Below, one piece after another: positions 26,235-36,880 of a stretch of 64,000 nucleotides of DNA. Location of the stretch: the NCBI GenBank assembly GCA_024663395.1, contig JANFAH010000054.1:1-64000 (forward strand), written 5' to 3'. The stretch's first letter is position 1, and each line of letters starts with the position of its first letter. Made by a program: the position numbers and the translations under genes. The notes below the pieces were generated by a model. The model had not been told where the DNA came from, did not search any database, and worked only from the letters and a program-made list of their open reading frames with translations. The stretch comes from Pisolithus tinctorius. Lineage: Eukaryota > Basidiomycota > Agaricomycetes > Boletales > Pisolithaceae.

Positions 26235-27994
26235 ATGCCGGTTCTCAAAGGGGGTTGGTCGCTGTTTCGCAGATTTCGCATTACAGTTTTATGTGAGCTT
26301 TCCTGATAATTAACTAAACACATTATCGTGTATGTCTCACACCGTGCGATTAGCTTTCGCTGCTGTCCTGTGTCTACTATGGTCGATCTTCATCGCAGTG
26401 TATCTGGCGAAGAACTGGTCAAGCTATGAGACGAGCCAACGTAGGTCGTGAACCCTATGCCCCGTGCTGAGTCTGACATGTTTGAAGGTGGTGTTTTCTC
26501 GGGCCTCGTCGCCATGGACTTCGTCAGTTCCATCTTGATATATCTCATGTGAGTAGACATTGGTATGCACAGGTTCTTGCAGTATCCTCATGCACACCAG
26601 GATTGTGGTGAAGTATACGTACTGGCCTGATGCCGCACGCACCCTAGTTCTTGTTGGTCTCCATGCAGGTTATTTTGCTTCCCCCGGCCTATCGCTTATA
26701 ATCACTGACTGACGCACCAGCTGGAGCCATATCTGTGATGATACTGAAACCTCATCTCCCCTGCAATGCATTTGGTAAGTGAAGTGCAGTGTATGTACCT
26801 GCTTGGTTATTGAATTCACCGCCGCGCAGGAGGGTGGTCGACGTGCAACACATTGACTAATGTCATCATATACGGGTCTTGGGTGATTGCTGGCTTACGT
26901 ACGTTCTGAGTGTGGCCCACCAGCGTCTGGTTGAGGTGCTGATAATCAAAATAGTTGGATTATATGGCATAGCTCTGCCGTTTGTGGTTCTGCTTCCTCC
27001 GAGGGCAGAGTCTGATCTGGAGAGTACTTCGGACCGCACTGTAGGAGAGAAACCTGAAGAATCCAAGACGATAGAAGAAGAAGAAGTACAGCCGCAATCT
27101 CCAACATCCGCAGATGTGCAGGAATGGCTACTACAAAACCAGGACAAGATGTCGCCGAAAACGGCACTTGTTGAATTTCCACGATCCTCGGGCAGTCCAC
27201 GCGGATATGGTTACGGGTCGCCGTCTTTGCCATCGACCCCTACGCTCTCGCAAGCTAATGCCCGATTATTGCCAGAAGTTGCCACTGATGGTGGCTATGG
27301 GATGGCCGGACTTCGTGACTCAGGATATTGGTCTACTTCGCGGAACAGTGTAGCACAAACCACCCGTGCCTCCTCGATGCTGGTTACAAACAGAACTTTC
27401 GCTGCTCCTTCTGATCCCTCCAGCCCTGCGCTCCGTTCTCTCGATCAATCGGAGGGGAAACTTGTCGGGGAAACCGTTGTTCCTGCGGAGCCGAGCAGCA
27501 GGTATGTTTAGCAGTCGCTCCTAGAGGCTCGGTCTAATGAACGTGGTAGTGCGTATACTGTTATTGACGGCTATGAGTCGCCGTCACTCTACACTCAATC
27601 GTCTGCGGCTCCGAGTCGAGCGCCCACGGTCACTAGGCAACCGGTCAGTCGAAGACACACCAGAGGGGGTGAGAGTCCCCCCCACCCCCCCGTTGGGCCT
27701 GCGCAAGAAAGCATTGACACAGAGCAGGTGGAGGTCGGTAGTCCTAGAGGTGGTTACCTTGATCCGCCACTAACGGCGCTTCCCATCCCTGACTATGCTT
27801 CTCGCCGGAGCGCCGCGCCAACGACGTTCGAATTCCATCTCTCTGATCGGTCACGGCCTGTGTCAACTGACGCGGGAGAACTATTGAATATCGTCGGTGG
27901 TAGGCGACTGCAAGCACGCCAGGACTCCGTGGTCTCTAGCGTTGACATGGACGAGTGGAGAAAGCTTGTTCTTGGTGCCGCTGGCAAGGCCTAG
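26235..27994 (+). CDS. Four-TM (MARVEL-like) membrane protein, paralogue 3
   Basis: Eight exons (26235-26292, 26354-26440, 26488-26548, 26601-26668, 26721-26774, 26830-26898, 26955-27501, 27550-27994) join in frame to 462 residues. TM1 is FAAVLCLLWSIFIAVYLA, TM2 FSGLVAMDFVSSILIYLMI, TM3 TLVLVGLHAAGAISVMIL and TM4 IYGSWVIAGLLGLYGIALPF. The TM3-TM4 loop carries two cysteines (LPCNAF, WSTCNT). The 280-residue tail is acidic near the membrane (IEEEEVQPQ) and then Ser/Pro-rich. The first six introns have phases 1,1,2,1,1,1, the same as paralogues 1 and 2; the seventh sits in the tail and is not shared. The gene is divergent from the Hv1 gene. Function unknown. Confidence 0.75.
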
Positions 27995-28581
27995 GCAGTA
28001 GTAGGGAGTGTTGCATTCATATTTGGACGTTCAGACTCAGCATCATGGACTTTACGCTTCGATCAATTCTAGGTTCTCGTGTGCATCGTTGCTACAGTAA
28101 CAAATACCCTGACGGTGCACGAACGGGACATACGATTATTTATTGCATGTTGGCACATTTTCCAGTTGACTCTGTGATCGCACGATCAAGTAACATCCAC
28201 GTACGAGAATCCAATCTGTACATACTACCCACCCAAGAGTCACTTCCTCGGAGTTGTATTTATGTTGGTCGATGTACTCCATCCAGGCGAATGCACGAAT
28301 CCGATTTCTTGAACCAGACCAGCTTGTACACCACAATAACAATTGCAACAGACTTGCAGTGGGTAGCAGCTAGCAGCAACACGTAGTGTCCACTTTCCGA
28401 CATCCTTCGCTCATCCACCCCTTGTCTGTACACATGTCAATGAATACGAACACAATAAGTATGTGAATGAGGCGTAACCAAATGAAATGAAGTACTTAGG
28501 CCAGGTATGTAGCGTGACGTCTCTCCAACACGTTACGCCACCACGTACTGGTACTCGGTATCGATCCCTCAAGGAAGGTAC
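27995..28581. other. Intergenic region
   Basis: No recognised gene in 587 bp. A 143-codon frame overlapping the previous gene's end has no coding character. Confidence 0.4.
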
Positions 28582-29312
28582 ATGGCGTCTCCACTTCTTC
28601 GAATAAATGCCCGGTTCCGAGTGCCCACGCGACTATCAACATGTAATATCCAACGACATTCGGCGAGGGACCTGAGGGCTTTCAGCACTGCAACACTGCA
28701 ACCATCCACCTTACTACCCCTTCCGAAATCTTACAGGCGTCCCTTTCCTTTCTTACTAGCTGCAACAGGTGTTGGCCTAAGCCTCGCGAGTTTCGCAAGT
28801 CAGTCGAAGGTCCACTGCGATGGTGAGTAGTTACTGTTTCCTGGTTAGCGCCCTGTCTTGATATTGCAAAGCCGTTGTATCATCGCCTCCTCCTGAACTG
28901 GAACCAAACTTGCCACCACCACCACAATCTTCGGTAAACTTCTATGAGCTTACATTTGGCACCGTGTGCGGAGTATGTGCAGGAGTATTCGTTAAGAAGG
29001 GAGCACGCTTAGTTGCGTTCTTTCTCGGTGGTGTATATGTCTTGCTTCAGGTGCGTCCTCCGTGAACATGATCATATGTACATATACTGAGTCTGCATTA
29101 AGTACCTTGGTACCCTTTCGCTCGTCAAGGTCGACTGGGCTCGGATGGCGTCACACTTCGAGAACCTGTTCTACAGGGCGGATGCGGCAGGGAAAAGGAG
29201 ACCTCCCACGATTGGATCGATGTTGAGATGGATGATTAATTTTTTGACGGTGGATTTTCAAGCAAGGGCATCGTTTATTGCCGGGTTCGCGTTGGGTTTG
29301 AGGGTTGGATAG
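28582..29312 (+). CDS. FUN14-domain mitochondrial membrane protein
   Basis: Three exons (28582-28822, 28872-29050, 29103-29312) give 209 residues. The N-terminus is rich in Arg, Ser and Ala with almost no acids (LLRINARFRVPTRLST, DLRAFSTATL), as expected for a mitochondrial targeting peptide, and is followed by a hydrophobic segment FPFLLAATGVGLSLASF. After a Pro-rich spacer comes the FUN14 signature FGTVCGVCAGVFVKKGARLV and FFLGGVYVLLQYLG; a last hydrophobic stretch ASFIAGFALGLRVG ends the protein. FUN14 proteins sit in mitochondrial membranes; animal FUNDC1 is a mitophagy receptor, but the fungal role is poorly defined. No LIR motif was evident. Confidence 0.85.
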
Positions 29313-29450
29313 AGCGGTGGTATTGGTAACAGCAAACACAGGTTGCCTGCACATTTACTTCAGATAGGGTCTGATAGCCAAATAAGGAAGGCCAGAAAAA
29401 AGTGCTCAGTTCGAGTGCAAGTAGCTATCGTTCAATACTCGACAATCATT

Positions 29451-31739
29451 ATGGGTGGAAGACGTGCAAAATACAAACAGCCACCACCGGCACCTCTATC
29501 AGAGCCCGGTCCAGACCGCCCGTCTTCCAAAAAACTCGGCAAACGCAAGGCAAATGCAGACGCTGATCTCGACTCAGAACTGACGCAGGCACGGCCAGCG
29601 AAGAGAACCAAGGGCGCGGTCAAGGTATCAGGAAAAAAGGATAGGAAGAGGGGCGAAACTACTACCCTGTCCACCCAGAAGAAGAAGAAGATAGTAGAAG
29701 AAGAGAAGATCTATGAGATTGAGAGTGGCGGAGAGAGCGACGGCTGGGAAGACGTTAGCAAGTGAGTGCATGGACCATACTATATCCCTTGACATACTCA
29801 CCTCCAAACGCGATTTCTCAGTGACGATGTCCTCCAAGGTGCTCCGGAAGAGCTGGATTTGGGCTCGGACGACGAAGAGGAAGTACAACTCTTCCCGAAG
29901 AACGCCAGAGAATCAAAACGACAACCTCAAAAGCGCCACGTGGTGGTTGTGTCTCCTCCAGGATCTGATCATTCGTCCGCATCCGACAACGATGATTCTG
30001 AAAGCGAGGGGGAGCGTATCACGATGGCAAATATGGAGGCACGTTCGCGTGCCATCGACGAGGAAGCAGCTCGCGAGGCTGAGCTTGATTTGGAAGAGGT
30101 ACAAAATACTGCCGCAGAAGTGGGCGATGAGGATGTTGATATGGTAGGCGACGGCGACGACGACGAGACCATGGGCGAACCGTTCCACCTGCCTACTGCA
30201 GAGGAGAGAGAAGAAGAGAAGAAAGGCGTTGCCGACGTCCATGTCGTACAGAAACGTATGCGACATTGCGTCCGTATACTGGGTAATTTCAAAAGACTAG
30301 CAGAGGAGGGCAGGTACGTCTGGACAGATCCTTCGGTGTCGACATACTCGATCCAATTCTCCAATTCTCAGGTCACGCTCGGAATACGTCGCGCAGTTGA
30401 TTTCAGACATTGCAAGTTACTACGGGTACAACGAATTCTTGGCCGAGAAGCTTTTCCACTTGTTCTCGGTTGCAGAGGTATTTCGCTTATGACTAAGTTG
30501 ATGCGTGCGCTGAGGGGTTCTCCCGCCAGGCGATCGAGTTCTTCGAAGCAAATGAGGTGTCGAGACCGGTGACTATCCGAACCAATACACTGAAAACACG
30601 GCGACGAGATTTGGTTCAGGCACTCATCAATCGGGGTGTCAACCTTGAACCAATTGGTAAATGGACGAACGTTGGTCTTCAAGTTTTCGAGAGCACAGTG
30701 CCGATAGGTCAGCGTTACTCCTCGGGCTTTAGTCCATGTGCTGACGTAGCAGCTAGGTGCAACACCCGAATACCTGGCGGGACGCTACATGCTCCAAGCC
30801 GCCTCCTCCTTCCTCCCCGTTATTGCTCTCGATCCCCAACCCAACGAACGCATTCTCGATATGGCCTCTGCACCCGGCGGTAAGACTACGCACATCGCTG
30901 CCCTCCTCCAAAATACTGGGCACGTCTTTGCCAATGATGCCAACAAGGCTCGAACGAAGAGTCTCGCAGCCAACGCCCACCGCATGGGTTGCAAGAACGT
31001 TACCGTGTGTTCATATGACGGCCGGGAGTTCCCGAAAGTGATGGGTGGATTCGATAGGGTGCTCCTGGATGCCCCATGCAGTGGGACAGGGGTTATCAGC
31101 AAGGATTCTAGCGTGAAGGTCAACAAGGTAGGCCCTGTCTGATATGTCTTGACGTGTTCTTTTCGCTTACATGAAGTGAACAGAGCGATCGTGATTTCAT
31201 GCTTCTTTCACACCTCCAAAAACAGCTCATTCTTTGTGCGATCGACAGCGTCTCGCCCGAATCCAAGACTGGCGGATACCTCGTTTACTCAACTTGTTCG
31301 GTCACCGTAGACGAGAACGAGGCCGTAGTAAACTATGCACTCAAGAAACGATCTAATGTTAAGCTTGTCGACACGGGGATCGCGTTTGGTCGTGAGGGGT
31401 ACACGCAATACCGCGGAAAGACGTTCCATCCGTCAGTGGCCCTTACTAGGCGGTTTTACCCGCACGTACACAACATGGATGGCTTCTTCGTTGCGAAATT
31501 CAAGGTTGAGAAGCGGGCGAAAGTGACAGAAAATAATGTGGGAGTGGACGCCGTGACGAGTACCGTCGCTGACGCGGCTGAGAAGGTCAAGAAGGTCGAA
31601 GGTTGGTGGTTTGCATTCTTTTTGGTATACATCGCGTCAGACCTGTGTGTTTACGTCTCTTCCAGAGGGAAAACGCAAACCGATGAAGACAAAGGGTCTT
31701 CGTGTTCGCGCACGACACAAGGACTCGTCAGCAAAATAG
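29451..31739 (+). CDS. NOP2: Nop2, 25S rRNA cytosine-C5 methyltransferase
   Basis: Seven exons (29451-29761, 29822-30313, 30372-30477, 30530-30707, 30757-31127, 31184-31601, 31666-31739) give 649 residues.

The N-terminal third is charged: basic clusters ([17 protein letters not shown]), then acidic stretches typical of nucleolar proteins. The catalytic part shows the SAM loop [14 protein letters not shown], motif [12 protein letters not shown] and motif [17 protein letters not shown]. The two cysteines of APCSG and TCS are the nucleophile and release pair of RNA m5C methyltransferases. The C-terminus is again basic. Nop2 acts in the nucleolus on the large-subunit pre-rRNA and is essential in yeast. 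The order of the N-terminal charged region and [20 protein letters not shown], followed by an NSUN fold, distinguishes Nop2 from other NSUN enzymes. Confidence 0.94.
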
Positions 31740-32810
31740 GTATGAAGGCTGCGGCGTAGAGCCATTCATTTCTTACCCTGATGCGCGGTGGCCTCACCGT
31801 GTCTATATCACTGCTGTGTTCTTTGGCTACCCACCGATATTTCATGGATTATCATCGGCTCTGCCAAAACAGCCACCATTATTTGAAGACTGACCCTCAG
31901 TCTTTTGAAAACCCGTATTTATCCACGCGCAATCAACGCGCTGCCACGTGTAGAAACACGGCAAGTTGCCTTCCCGTTGTCGATAGATCTGGAACGGAGT
32001 TGAACAGCGTGTGCCCAGCCGTACGTGGCTCGTTTGAGCGGTATCCCTGCATTCCAAATGCTGGATAGGTGCTGAATGAGCATTTATATTGAAGAATGCG
32101 TGCCTTAGACGACACTTGGCGAGTGAAAGTATCAACTACAAGGCCCTGACTTCCACTCCGCCACAACGTGCCGCGGTGGGGTACTTGAAGTTGGCGGCTG
32201 TGCTACATACTGAAGGCCGTTTCATGTCCACTGCAATGCTAATGAACTGCCAATGGTCTACAATTGTACGCCCTTGCGTAGACAATGAAGCAGTTTGCGC
32301 GGAAATTTCATTCTTGAAAAGGAGTTATACATTTGTATATGCGCCCGTAATTGATTTGCGCCCTCGATGGCTATATACACATTAACCACTCTGCGTCCGT
32401 ACGTCCTGACGTTCACGGAGGTACGAAGTCCGTAAACTTCGAGCATCAATGTTCTCGTCATACATGTAGATATCTCGGTTGCACGAGACCGTTTATTCCA
32501 ATTCCCGCCAGCTCCTTCCTACTACAACAAGCTTGTTTTCATTGAATAGCACTGCGATATCTATGTGGGAAGAGTAGACAAGTGACCCCGACCGCAGCAA
32601 CCAAAAGGCTTCCATTGAGAGATTAGGCCGATCGAATGAGAGACGCGGCAGCACCCGGCATGAGCCAAGTCTAGAAGAAAAACGGACATCGGTGGCCGAC
32701 ATGCCTCATGGTCAACCAGATACCAGTCTGATCTGAGTCTGAGTTCATCGGACGATAAGTGCTCGCCGCATTTTCCCAGCTTAGCCTGTCAGTTGTCTGA
32801 ATCAGGGTCT
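31740..32810. other. 1.1-kb region without a recognised gene
   Basis: Frames of up to about 98 codons occur on both strands but show no domain or signature. It probably holds the Nop2 3' UTR and the 3' end of the minus-strand membrane-protein gene, whose true stop is uncertain. Confidence 0.35.
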
Positions 32811-33530
32811 TCACGGGCGGTATATATTACGCAGCGTACCGATGACGCTAGCATCAATAGCGAAAGCGAGGAGCGAGAAGAGCGCCCCTAAGGCGGAACT
32901 AATGCCACAAGGGATTACTGGGGAGGTATGGACCAGGACCTTCACAGTAACGCGTGACACGCGGCGATGCTGCACATAAACGTAAATTGCGGTCAAGAAG
33001 GCCAAGAAGGTACAACCGCGTGGTATGAGGCGATCAAATTCAGTCGAATCAAAGACGTGGAAGACGAGTGGCATAAAAGCAGTATACCGATCGGGAGTAG
33101 TACTAAGGCAAATGTAAAGGGGTATTTGCAATGCTACTGGCATGACTGCAAGGATTAATTCGGAATTTAGCGAATGGACGGTGAAAATAGAATGAAAGAA
33201 CGTACAGAGCACTGGCTACAGTTGAGTCAAAGATGTACCCAAGCTTCACCCTGGTGCACGTTGCAGAAGATTGCGTACTGATTCCCAGCACCCTGATAAT
33301 ATGATGAGCATTTAGAACGATGTGATGGGGTCGGAAGAAGGATGCCGGTGACATACGACACCTGCAATGCGGAAATACAGTATCCCCCAGACTCCGAAAG
33401 CAGCAGTGCCAGTGGCAGTAGCCATGCTGGCTGAAGCGTGGGCCACGAGATGGAAGAGAAGAAATGTCTGTGTGGAAAATGTAACCAAAAAAAGCAGGAC
33501 AAAACGCCACCAGCAGCAGGCGAATGATTA
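32811..33530 (-). CDS. Probable SUR7/PalI-like four-TM protein (ends uncertain)
   Basis: Minus-strand exons can be pieced together around four hydrophobic segments. The loop after TM1 reads AAFGVWGILYFRIAG, followed after an intron by SSATCTRVKLGYIFD; the 'FGVWG ... C-T-x-x-K-L-G-Y' pattern is that of fungal SUR7/PalI (Rim9) proteins of the plasma membrane, which act in eisosomes or alkaline-pH sensing. TM2 (FTFALVLLPIGILLLC) follows only if one C is added to the run at 33119-33122. The last segment is ALGALFSLLAFAIDASVIG. The first exon, exact splice sites and stop codon could not be fixed, so coordinates are approximate. If the indel is real the gene is broken. Confidence 0.42.
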
Positions 33531-35214
33531 CCAGCGGAAGAATGGTGGTGGTACAGCTGGTCGATGCTCTGCCATCAACGTGATCTTTAAAATGATAAGA
33601 ATGACGTTTCATGATCTATGCCAGGCACTTGCATTTCTGCCATATTACTTGTCTCGAGGGTACACGTTGTATGACATCCGGTGCCACTCGAAGCAGGGAA
33701 CTGGCCATGGACCTCAGGCTATCGAGGCATTGACGATGACTTTACCAAGTGGAGGCCTTCGTATGAGATAAGACGTGTGCTCGCACCCGGATCAGTCTCA
33801 TCAAAGCACCGATCCATTACGGGAGCAGATGACGTTATTCTGTAGGGTTACATTCGTCTATGAAGGACACAAATGTTGCCATCACTACTGCATGCTCTCC
33901 CCAAGCTTATTCAAGGAGGAACAATGGTGTCCAGAACAGGGGGATCATTGAACTGGGATTGTTTAGTCGAGCGTGCGAATGGCTGTCTCGGTAGCCATGA
34001 ATCGGCATGAAATGTCAAACAACATTGATGGGAGACGCGTGTAGAAGACAATAATATGGCAACAGGGGGACATGATGGCGAATGGTTGCGACAGGCGGGT
34101 AAATGGTTGAAGGGCAGAAAATCAGAAAAGCTTGGTACTGGTTGGCCAGATAATTTTCGTACCACGAAAGGGGGAGGCGTAGAACGCGAGACTGTTATAG
34201 CCAGGATGGTGATAAGCAACGGTCAACTGACCAGACGAATAAGGACTTTGTTGCCCTTTTCAGGCGATCTCAGGTCTGGCAGGTGACTGTCACCCTCATG
34301 ACAGTTGAGACTGTTATTTCGCATTGCGAGTAGGGGATCTTTCGAGAAGACAAAGGGTTTCTTGGAGTCACCCAGGCGTTCTCGAATTGTGTCGAGAGGA
34401 CACGGCCCCAGCGAGGAGGCGAGAGAGGGGAAAGGAGTTGAATGGCTGTGGGAAACGTAACTCGGAAAACCTGACCAGCTCTTCACATTGTCACATGTGA
34501 GATCACGTTCGATCTCGCCTCGGCGTGAACAATTTCACAGTCCGCTATGATGCACTTGTGGTTCTTTTCGCAACAAAAAAGCGAGAAATGCGGGCAGAAA
34601 CACGCAGTTGGTGTGCACACAGTCACTGTACGAAGCAGCGAAGGCTGGGCTGTGTGGAAACTACCAAGTGATTGTACCAACTGGAACCTTTAGCGGCAAG
34701 CACATGCATAGGTACATGTAGGATGATCCGTCCAAAATACCGAATTTTATGTGACATTTGAAAAAGAAAAATATATATCATGACTCGTCAACACTGAGTG
34801 CCACCTCCTGCATTGCCATCACCTGTGCATCCCACAAGCTGCAACTACGTACGTGCGAGGATTCACTGGGTGTGCAGGCGATGCCAGTCGGAAGAGAGTG
34901 TGGATGTGTGGATGGAGTTGAACATATGCCCAAAAAGGGAAACGAATTGAACTGAACGAGATTAGGGCAAGTGTTTTTGTTTGGCGCGTAAGCGGAGCCA
35001 AATAGGGATAAGAGAGACGCGGAATTCGTTGGAAACCGTATCTTCTCTCTTCCTTCCTCTTCCTATCCAACGGGCCCAGCGCTGCGTAGCACGCTCTTCT
35101 CTCCCTTGTCCTATTATATAGCCTGTTCATGTCAGCCCACTTGCCTTCCCTTGTTGCGCGCGTCTCACCTGTCTTTTTTTCTTCTTCTCACAGCCCAACT
35201 TCGCAATCCCCATA
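33531..35214. other. 1.7-kb region, no recognised gene; promoter at its end
   Basis: No coherent gene was found on either strand. The last 110 bp before the downstream ATG form a clear fungal core promoter with a TATA box and C/T-rich stretches. Confidence 0.4.
35113..35120 (+). promoter_or_regulatory. TATA box of the Ala/Glu/Pro-rich protein gene
   Basis: ATTATATA lies 95 bp upstream of the start codon and is followed by C/T-rich stretches (a CTTTTTTTCTTCTTCTC stretch near 35172-35190) where transcription probably starts. The combination suggests a strongly expressed gene. Confidence 0.6.
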
Positions 35215-36442
35215 ATGTCTGCTACTGAGGCCACCGTTGTTGCCCCCACTGAGGAAGTTAAGGCTGTCGAGACATCACAAGAGCCTGCCCCCACCACCGA
35301 GGCTCCCGCAGAGGCACCTGCCCAGGCTACAGAGGAGGTCGCTGCTGCCACTGTGAGTTCTTTTTCTTTTAGTCTTTTCTCGACGTATCTCATTCGTGCA
35401 TTTAGGAGGCCCCAAAGGAAGAATCAAAGGATGCTGTATGTTGCACTGTCGCCTCCAAAATTGCGTTACGTTTGACTGGTACTTTACAGGAGCCCGTCAC
35501 GGAGTCTGCTGGCGAAGCTCCAGCAGAACCTGCGACCGAGACCGCGGCTGCTGAACCTGCTAAGGAGGAAGCCAAGACCGTGAGTTGAAACCTCTTTTGA
35601 TTAGACAAAGCGCGTCAAGGCCTTTTTCAGGATGCTGCCGCCGAGGCTAAGAAGGAAGAGAGGCCAAAGAGCCCTGGCTTGATCTCCAAACTGCTCTCCT
35701 CGATCAAGGAGGGTCAGAAGCAGGTCGCAAAGAAAGTCAAGGTTCCTAGGAGCCCCAAGAAAGACAAGAAGAAGGAGCTCAAGGAAGAGGTAGGTTTATC
35801 GTACTCGCAGTCGGATCAAGCGTTTCATTAATGTTTGTTAGGCTCCTGCTTCTACCGAGGAGGCCCCCAAGGAAGAGGCTGCTCCTGAGGCCAAACCCGC
35901 GGAGACCTCTGCTGAGGCTCCCGTAGTTGAGGAAGCGCCCGCTGAGCCGGTCAAGGAAACGTGTGTTTTCAGTTAGCAAATCGTCACCAACCATCTGACA
36001 CTATATTTTCAGTGAGAATGCAGAGCCCGCTCCTGCCGAGCCTGCCGCTGATGCCCCTGCAGAGGCACCTGCCGAATCCTCTGAGGCTCCCAAGGAGGAC
36101 AAGGTAGAGGAGAAGGTATATTTATATCTATCTGTCCATAGACATAAGATGCTGAAGATCCGAAAGGCGGCAGAGGAGAAGAAAAAGGACGACAGCAAGG
36201 CTCTCAAGGTCGGCCGTCGTTTGTCTGCCCGGGTCGGTGACTTCTTCCGACCAAAGAAGAGCGAAGTTTCTACGCCCGCTAAGGTCGACGAACACCCACC
36301 TAAGATCGACGAGCCTACTCCATTGGCTCCCTTGGAGAACCCTGCCGTTCCAGTTGCAACAGAACAAGCACCTGTTGAGGAGACTGCTGCTCCCGCTGAG
36401 CCCGCACCTGCTGCTGCGCCTGTTATCGCTGCTGCTGCATAA
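35215..36442 (+). CDS. Ala/Glu/Pro-rich low-complexity protein
   Basis: Seven exons (35215-35352, 35406-35435, 35490-35579, 35631-35789, 35842-35960, 36013-36115, 36149 or 36158-36442) give about 307-310 residues. Most of the chain repeats EAPAE/AEAPA/PAEPA-type words. Two conserved-looking modules interrupt it: a Lys-rich segment PGLISKLLSSIKEGQKQVAKK, and VGRRLSARVGDFFRPKKSE followed by AKVDEHPPKIDEP near the C-terminus. Four of six introns are phase 0 and exon lengths are mostly multiples of three, so exons behave as repeat modules. The last intron is ambiguous between two acceptors 9 nt apart. There is no signal peptide or TM segment. I recall similar uncharacterised proteins in other agaricomycetes; function unknown. 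The strong promoter suggests abundance. Confidence 0.72.
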
Positions 36443-36880
36443 ACAAGAAAGGTTGCGCTGATCTAAAGTCTACCTCACGAACGACATGAGCTTTTTTCCG
36501 CTTCATTCATCTTTTGGTATGTCGTGCGTGGGTCGTTATGGTCCACTTCCGACGTCGGCGGTTTCTTTCCTTCTGTTTATGTTTCTCTATGATTCTAATA
36601 CGCTACTCATTGGATCCGGTTCACTTTTTGACGACCCTACTCATCATCATGACTGCTTCGATCCGTGTTTCACCACTTAATGCTGATTCTCTGATCATTG
36701 ATACCCTCTATTTTCCTCGTGATCCGGATCGAGTACAACATGTTTATAAGTTCTCCTTGTAATCAATCCATCTGGAGGGCATCACAATCAAGTCTATGAG
36801 TGAACAGGTTTCGGTTATGACTCAAACTGTAAGAAATTTGGAAAGTAAGCATTTGATATCGCTCTGTCAACGGATGCGAA
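36443..36880. other. Intergenic region
   Basis: The 438 bp hold the 3' UTR of the low-complexity protein gene and the promoter of the eIF2B gene. No other feature was seen. Confidence 0.4.
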
